From NCBI GenBank assembly GCA_949130495.1, contig OX422211.1, positions 446,656,219-446,720,218 on the forward strand: DNA of 64,000 nucleotides, read 5' to 3'. Shown here in pieces: positions 57,863 to 64,000 of this stretch (positions within the stretch are counted from its first letter, which is position 1; every line of letters starts with the position of its first letter). The stretch comes from Sambucus nigra (lineage: Eukaryota; Streptophyta; Magnoliopsida; Dipsacales; Adoxaceae). A model generated the notes under the pieces. That model was not told the DNA's origin. It saw only the letters and a list, made by a program, of their open reading frames with translations, and made no database searches. A program made the position numbers and the translations under genes.

Positions 57863-59376
57863 TAATTCGTATCGAATATTGCATATTCTAGCCCGTTATC
57901 TTTATGCATTCTAGCGCTTTTACGGTCCTTAATGCCTATATTTATGCTCATTAACCAGACAACCTTGGATTTGGATATAAACATTCTTTGCATGGGTTAA
58001 TTGTGCTTTTATAGCTATGGAACGCTAAAAGTGAGGATCCGTTGTATTTCAGAGAAGTTTCGTCGTCAGACGCTACTTCACGAGCATTTTAGTCAATTCA
58101 CATTTCATCTTCAGCTCATGGAATTTGCACGGATATGTATTTCGTTGAAGAAGCTTTGCGTGGCCGTAAACGATGCGCAATTTCGAGTCCGGACGATGAA
58201 GTTATGGCCATTTCCGTAATGGACCTTTTCCCCCTTTTCATGGACCAAAGGATTGCAGAAAACAGAATGCCGGTCGACCGCGGTGTGAGGGCCGGTCGAC
58301 CATGGGTTTGAGTTTTGCCTTGGATCAAAGACCGTGCTCCTTTGCCCATGGGCGCGGTCGACCGGCCCCCTGGCCGCGGTCGACCGCGTATACCAGATAT
58401 TTTTGGGATCTTTTCTTTTCTTTTCTTTTTCCTTTATTTCTTTTACAACTTACTATATAAACCAATTTTGGTTTCTATATCAGATATACTTATATAAATC
58501 GTTTTAGGTTAGAATAGCTTAGGGTTTGAGGGTTTTTGGAGAGTTCTTCTTCATTTCTCATTGGATTGACACCCAATTGGGCTTGTATGTTGCACTATTC
58601 ATTACCCTCTCCATTAATATAGTGTGTATTTACTTAATTCTTGCTTTGTAGTTAATTTACATGCTTTGATAATTAGGTTTACTTGCTTTCTTTCCTTGCT
58701 TTCTAGTGTACGTTTATTGCGTTTATTTACCGCATTTTTAATATACTTTCTAGCTAAATTAGTCTAGGTTGTGCCGGATTGAACTCATTTCGAGTTGAAA
58801 TGTTGATTCGCTTTGGTGATGGAGTTTACGGGTCTATTTTGGGTGCGTTGTCCTAGTTATTACGCCTAGGAGATTTGACGGGGCATATCATATATGTCCC
58901 GTGCTTACGACCTTGCGTGCATAATTTCTGGGGTATTTGTTGACACCTAGGATTTTATGCGAATTTAGGTGCGTGACAAACCTTGGTTCAATTAACTGTC
59001 GAAACGAGACGCATTCGTAATAACTCGTCGACCCATGTAACCATTTTATACTAATTAACTCAGGAGAGGGATATTCGACGCCACCTATAGTTTTTACTCA
59101 CTTTGTTAATCTAGTTTTATTTTCCCTCGCCTAGATTAAACATTTCCCTTTTATGAATCTTTTCCTTTTTAGTTTGTAATTTATCTTTTACACTTTTATT
59201 TAGGAGTATTAAATCATATAAGTTCTAGCAACTCGTCTTAGTGGATATTTTCGATGCCGGACTTACCGCTATACTTGTATCGCAAGTGCAGTCGTAATTT
59301 AGGTTTTTGTATTAATGCGGTGAAATGAATTCAACGATTAGCGTTTTGACGCGAGGCTACTTTTCACGCTTAATCA
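57863..59376 (+). mobile_element. 5' LTR of the Athila-like element
   Basis: 1514 bases, TAATTCG (for TGATTCG) to TTAATCA. Four GGTCGACC palindromes lie at 58272, 58294, 58356 and 58378, upstream of a TATA box TATATAAA at 58454-58461. Confidence 0.85.
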
Positions 59377-59379
59377 AAA

Positions 59380-59397
59380 TGGCTTCGTTGTCGGGGA
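59380..59397 (+). other. Primer binding site
   Basis: TGGCTTCGTTGTCGGGGA, a variant of TGGCGCCGTTGCCGGGGA, the tRNA-Asp-type primer site usual for Athila-like elements, three bases after the LTR. Confidence 0.75.
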
Positions 59398-59572
59398 TGA
59401 TTTTGTTTTAGATTTTATTTGATTTAGTATTTCGTAGTATTTTCTTTCTATTTATATTATTTGCTAATATTTTGGCAGGACTTCCACATTTGAGCACTTA
59501 GAAACGCTCGAATTTCTCGCGCGTGCATCTTCTTTATGGAATTCGCCACTTCGAGCCATTTTTGGGGTAAAC

Positions 59573-60691
59573 ATGTCTTATTCCAATTCTTTCGGTAATC
59601 ATTATGATAATTCTCAAAATTCTCGCAAACCTTTGACTTTTGGTCAATACTTAGAATCCCAAAAAATTACAACATCTAAAATGACTTTGGGCGAGTATTA
59701 CAAAAGTCAAGATTTGGAGTGCGTGTATTTTGATGATGATGATAATGATTTTGGGCCATTGCCTCCTTATAATAGGAATTTTCAAATGAATTGCAATAGT
59801 TTTCAAAATCCCTATAATAATGAGTTTAAGTTTAAGTCCGATGGTAATTTTCAAAGTTCCCATTTTCAAGAATCCGCTTCTCGACCTATGACATTCGATG
59901 AGGGCTTGCGTATGCTTGAAAATGAGAAAATTGAAAATCGTTATCGGGAAGAAAATCGTGCGTGGGAACATGAATTGAATTTATTATTTGAATCCGACGA
60001 CGATTTTGCTTCCGAGATTTTTGAAGTCGAGGAATGTTTTAAACCAAATGAGGACTTTGCGCCTACTTTGGAACAAATCATTATCGACTTTGCCCCTTGC
60101 ATAATAGATATTGAAAGTGAGGATAAAAATGACGTAATATCTATTTGCAATGAAATGATTTCTTCTTTGGCCCCCAAAGAAGAACATTTCATTGAAAATG
60201 ATCTTATTTCTTTCGAAACTTAATCTTCATGCGATGATGATTCATATCATGAGTTTGAATTTCTTTCATCCCCATTTTCATTCTCTGTTATCACACCGTC
60301 ACAAGTACCCGATGATTCGGTTTCTAACTTTAATATTTTAAACCTTTTAGCCGATGAGGAGTACTTTCTCAAGTCGCCTTCCATGATCGCATCTTTGCCT
60401 TTATGTGCGCCACCTCCCATTCCAATTTCAAAATCTTTAAGAGGATATTCGGCTTTTCTCGATCCCCACATGTTTTTGTCACCCGTTCAATCCAAATCCC
60501 CCATCGTCCCTTCAAAACTTTTAATTGACGATGGTTCATTTCTTCCACCTTACACATGCCTTCCGTTGTTAAAATGGAATTCATATTTTTCAGAAGGCAT
60601 GCTTGAGAGTGAGGGTACACCGGTCACCCTCCAAAGTCAAATCATTTTCATGGTGGACCCTCAATTATTTAGACTTCTAGTGTATAGTTAG
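59573..60691 (+). pseudogene. Acidic ORF of the non-autonomous Athila-like element
   Basis: The ATG at 59573 opens a single frame of 372 codons with one stop (TAA at 60221). The protein is Asn/Asp/Glu/Phe-rich (YFDDDDNDFGPLPPYNRN; FESDDDFASEIFEVEE) with no retropepsin or RT motif. It ends MVDPQLFRLLVYS, matching the FRLLVY end of the protease-linked ORF at 552-903, so it appears to be the same polyprotein with the protease replaced or lost. A GAGGACAATG...TTAGGGGG tract follows at 60928. The function is unknown. Confidence 0.65.
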
Positions 60692-62746
60692 TGTGAAGCC
60701 TAAATAGTAGGTTGTATATAGTTAGCTTTTTATTCTTTCTTTCTTTTTATCTTTTCTTTCCTTTTTAATTTAGTATAGTGTAATTAGTTAACTTTTTATT
60801 ATTTCTTTTTGTTATGCTTTGGTACTAACATGTATTGTAGGATCATTGGACTTGTACTTTTCGAAGATCGCTCCATTGTGGGTAATATCGCTATTTTCCT
60901 CTCTTTAACTTGGTTCTTAATTCACATTGAGGACAATGTCGGATTTTAAGTTAGGGGGTGTGGGATATTCTATCCATTCATTGGTAGTTTCTTTGATTTG
61001 CTCACATGTTAGTTATTTAGTATGCTTTTCTTCGAAAAATTAAAAATTTTAAAAAGATTTTCCTTATTTTTTCTCCTTCGTTGGGCATTTTGCCTTTGTT
61101 TTCGATGATAAAGTTCAATAATTGCCCGATCCAATAGACAATCCAATGATGGATGTTCTCGATTTTAGAAGTTATTAGATTTTGGTCTCAATCATTGATA
61201 TTATGAATAACTTCATGAATTGAACTTTAATTCCCTGAGGATATGCACTTTCGTTGTTACATTGATTTGGTTTGAGATTTTTATAACTCGGTAATCTTTT
61301 GTTGCATTGTATATACTTACACCGAGTAAGCTTTGTACCTTTCGTCGTTTGTGAGTGTATACACTATTTGAAAATGTTACATTCATTGGTAATATCTCTA
61401 TTCTTTCATAAAATCGTTCATTAATTGAGTTCATCTATGAAATGAGTTACTTGAGCATAATTTTCAAAGTTTGTTTTGATTAGAGAATTGCGTAAACTTT
61501 GCAAAATGATCATAGGCCATCTTTGTTATATCACTCATATTGACCTTGACCTCACCTTAAACGTTTCCCCTCGTCAACCCCTTTGAGCCTAAATATAGCC
61601 TTTCGTTTCATAACCCCAATCCCATAGCCAACTCCGAATTGGAGTTTTAAACCATACATACACCTTCCATACCTTTGTTTGGAATGTTACTTGGGATTGA
61701 ATGTTGTTGTTGTGTCGCGGTTACAATTTAGGCATGTGAGAGTGAGAAAAGTAAAGAAAAGAAAAAGTGAAAAAGAGAAGAAAAAGAGAAAGAAAAAAGC
61801 AAAGAAAACATGAGAAAAAGAAGAAAAAAAATGAAAGAGAAAGTTATATATGTTGTATATAGTTCAATAAGCTTTGATTGACCTCTCCAATGGTATATAT
61901 AATGCTTGTTTGGAACTTGTTTTCCAATTTTGATATTTCCCGTATTTTCCCATTAATCCAAGTTTTCATTTCGAACAGTTTAAATCCGTACATACATATC
62001 CTTCGTTTTGTACCCTAGCTAAACCTACATTACAATCCTATACAAGTCCTATGTGATCTTAAGTAGATGTAATTCAAAAGTCATAATAGTTTTGATAATC
62101 TGTGAAAATGCATTTTGCCACTTTTAATGAGCGGTATCTTTCATTGAGATTACAAGTTTTTATTCGTATATAGCGTTCTTCATTTGTGACATCTGTGCGG
62201 CATAGTTTCCATTTACATTTACTCCTTATGCCCGCATGTTCCGTATGTTACCTCCCTATTTTGAATGAATTCACTTGATGAGTGTAATGCCCGTGATGAT
62301 TGAATATATGCTTGCTTTAATGTTTATCCGATTTATATAAGTTTTTGCCAAATCACACTTTGCATGTGCTCGCCCCCTCCCACATTTGAAGATTTCAATT
62401 CTATGAGGTGCATTCTATAATGTTAATGATTCGGACTTTTTTTTTGAATTCGTTCATGTGCTAATAATGCGTATGGAATCTTGTTCGCTATTATTTGGCT
62501 TGTCGCATGTTGGTTTGGTCTTATTTTGAGGAAACCATGTGATGTTTGTGGGTATCATCCCTGAAAACCCTCACGAGACGACACTCGTCCACTAGGGTAA
62601 CCTAGGGGTTTAACGGCTTATTGCATATGCTAAACGCAATTGTGCTCCCTATGAAAGTGGCATTTATATTTCAATGCATATATACGTCTTGTACTGCCCT
62701 CTGTTGATTGGTTTTGTTTATTTCATTACTGGGGACTAGCAATGTT
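60692..62746 (+). mobile_element. Non-coding internal region of the Athila-like element
   Basis: Internal polypurine-like tract at 60928-60960. An almost pure purine tract at 61741-61852. The ACTAGGGTAACCTAGGGG block lies near 62590-62610. No gene. Confidence 0.7.
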
Positions 62747-62760
62747 TAAGTTAGGGGGTG
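62747..62760 (+). other. Polypurine tract before the 3' LTR
   Basis: TAAGTTAGGGGGTG directly before TGATTCG. Confidence 0.8.
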
Positions 62761-64000
62761 TGATTCGTATCGAATATTGCATATTCCCGCCCGTTATCTT
62801 TATGCATTCTAGCGCTTTTACGGCCCTTAATGCCTATATTTATGCTCATTAACCAAACAACCTTGGATTTGAATATATACATTCTTTGCAGGGGTTAATT
62901 GTACTTTTGTAGGCATTGAAACGCTAAAAGTGAGGATCCGTTGCATTTCGGAGAAGTTCCGTCGCCGAACGCTACTTCAAGGGCATTTTATTCAATTCAC
63001 ATTTTATCTTCGGCTCATAGGATTTCCACGGATGCGTAGTTCATTGAACAAGCTTCGTGTGGCCGCAAACGGTGCGCAATTTTGAGTTCGGACGATGAAG
63101 TTATGGTCATTTTCGTAATGGACCTTTTCCCCCTCTTCATGGACCAAAGGATTGCAGAAAACAGAGTGCCGATCGACCGCGGTTTAAGGCCCGGTCGACC
63201 ATGGGTTTGAGTTTTGGCTTGGATTGAAGACAGTGGGATTTTACATGAGGGACCGATCGACCGCGTGTTTATATTTTTCCTTGGATCAAAGACAGTGCTC
63301 CTTTGCCCATGGGCGCGGTCGACCTGCCCCCTGGCCGCGGTCGATCGCGTATACCAGATGTTTTGGGGATCTTTTCTTTTCTTTTCTTTTTCCTTTATTT
63401 CTTTTCCAACTTACTATATAAACGAATTTTGGTTTATATATCAGATATACTTATATAAATCGTTTTAGGTTAGAATAGCTTAGGGTTTGAGGGTTTTTGG
63501 AGAGTTCTTCTTCATTTCTCTTTGGATTGACACCCAATTGGGCTTGTATGTTGCACTATTTATTACCTTCTCCATTAATATAGTGTGTATTTACTTAATT
63601 CTTACTTTGTAGTTAATTTACATACTTTGATAATTAGGTTTACTTGCTTTCCTTCCTTGCTTTCTAGTGTAGGTTTATTGCGTTTATTTACCGCATTTTT
63701 AATATGCTTTCTAGCTAAATTAGTTTAGGTTGTGCCGGATTGAACTCATTCCGGGTTGACATGTTGCTTGGCTTTGGTGATGGAGTTTACGAGTCTATTT
63801 CGGGTGCGTTGTCCTAGTTATTACGCCTAGGAGATTTAACGGGGCATATCATGTATGTCCCGTGCTTACGACTTTGTGTGCGTAATTTCCGGGGTATTTG
63901 TTGACGCCAAAATCGTATTAGGCTTTTATACGGATTTAGGGGCGTGACAACCCTTGGTTCAATTAACTATCGAAACGAGACGCATTTGTAATAACTCGTC
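62761..64000 (+). mobile_element. 3' LTR of the Athila-like element, cut by the window end
   Basis: It matches 57863 onward. Relative to the 5' LTR it has an extra stretch of about 62 bases near 63225-63286, bounded by CTTGGATTGAAGACAGTG and CTTGGATCAAAGACAGTG. TATA box at 63415-63422. Confidence 0.9.

Larger units (their letters stand above)
57863..64000 (+). mobile_element. Athila-like non-autonomous LTR element, running off the window
   Basis: 5' LTR, primer site, one broken ORF, two polypurine tracts and most of the 3' LTR are present; RT, RNase H and integrase are absent. The left flank is ATACC (57858-57862); the right flank is outside. The LTRs differ at roughly one base in ten over the first 350 bases, so the insertion is old. 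Confidence 0.85.

Noticed and set aside
58116..58497. ORFs in the Athila-like LTR
   Set aside because: They lie across LTR sequence and the GGTCGACC palindromes; the matching 3' LTR does not keep the same proteins.
59651..60192. Minus-strand ORFs rich in Ile and Lys
   Set aside because: Shadows of the acidic ORF at 59573-60691.

Overview
This is a 64 kb piece of a flowering-plant nuclear genome, almost certainly a eudicot. It is AT-rich and dominated by LTR retrotransposons of plant-specific lineages (Tat and Athila-like Ty3/gypsy, copia-type LTRs), CACTA DNA transposons, hairpin MITEs, a tRNA-derived SINE and many microsatellites. Only one ordinary host gene is convincing: an intronless CC-type (ROXY) glutaredoxin on the minus strand at 14.2-14.6 kb. 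A small membrane-protein ORF at 19 kb is a weaker candidate.

Layout. 1-5.35 kb: 3' part of an Athila-like non-autonomous element (protease remnant, polypurine tracts, LTR), then the 3' part of a long LTR ending GGGGTATTACA. 5.35-7.1 kb: AT-rich DNA and a copia-like LTR fragment. 7.1-13.4 kb: a diverged tandem segmental duplication (two units of about 3 kb). Unit 1 carries a SINE that is missing at the matching place in unit 2; unit 2 carries three hairpin MITEs and extreme GT/CG/GA microsatellites. 14-16.5 kb: glutaredoxin gene, a foldback element, a long (TA)n run, and a solo Tat LTR with a perfect 5-bp target duplication. 16.5-25.9 kb: mostly non-coding, with the small membrane ORF, LTR-like leaders and a cluster of ACGT-core bZIP-type sites at 24.4-25.2 kb. 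25.98-29.76 kb: a decayed CACTA transposon read on the minus strand.

30.5-49.75 kb is a nested stack that can be ordered from target-site duplications. A solo LTR (30519-31851, duplication CTGGG) was hit exactly at its right edge by a Tat-lineage element (31856-49746, duplication ACTGG). That element in turn received two solo LTRs of one 3.1-kb family, one in its integrase gene (38114-41251) and one in an antisense gene (45948-49107). Removing each insertion with one copy of its duplication restores the reading frame at the site. The Tat element has gag, protease, RT, two RNase H domains and integrase, all broken by stops; a hairpin-bearing minisatellite after pol; and two antisense genes, the first with two recognisable introns.

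51.16-56.3 kb holds the most unusual material. CACTA-type terminal and subterminal repeats directly abut minus-strand fragments of two different lipid genes, an omega-3 fatty-acid desaturase (FAD3 type) and a phospholipid:diacylglycerol acyltransferase (PDAT). These are followed on the plus strand by a broken plant-mobile-domain gene. The rest is Athila-like: a minus-strand LTR with a stub of internal sequence (56310-57862), interrupted by a plus-strand element (57863 to beyond the window) whose two LTRs, primer site, polypurine tract and single broken ORF are all visible but which lacks reverse transcriptase and integrase.
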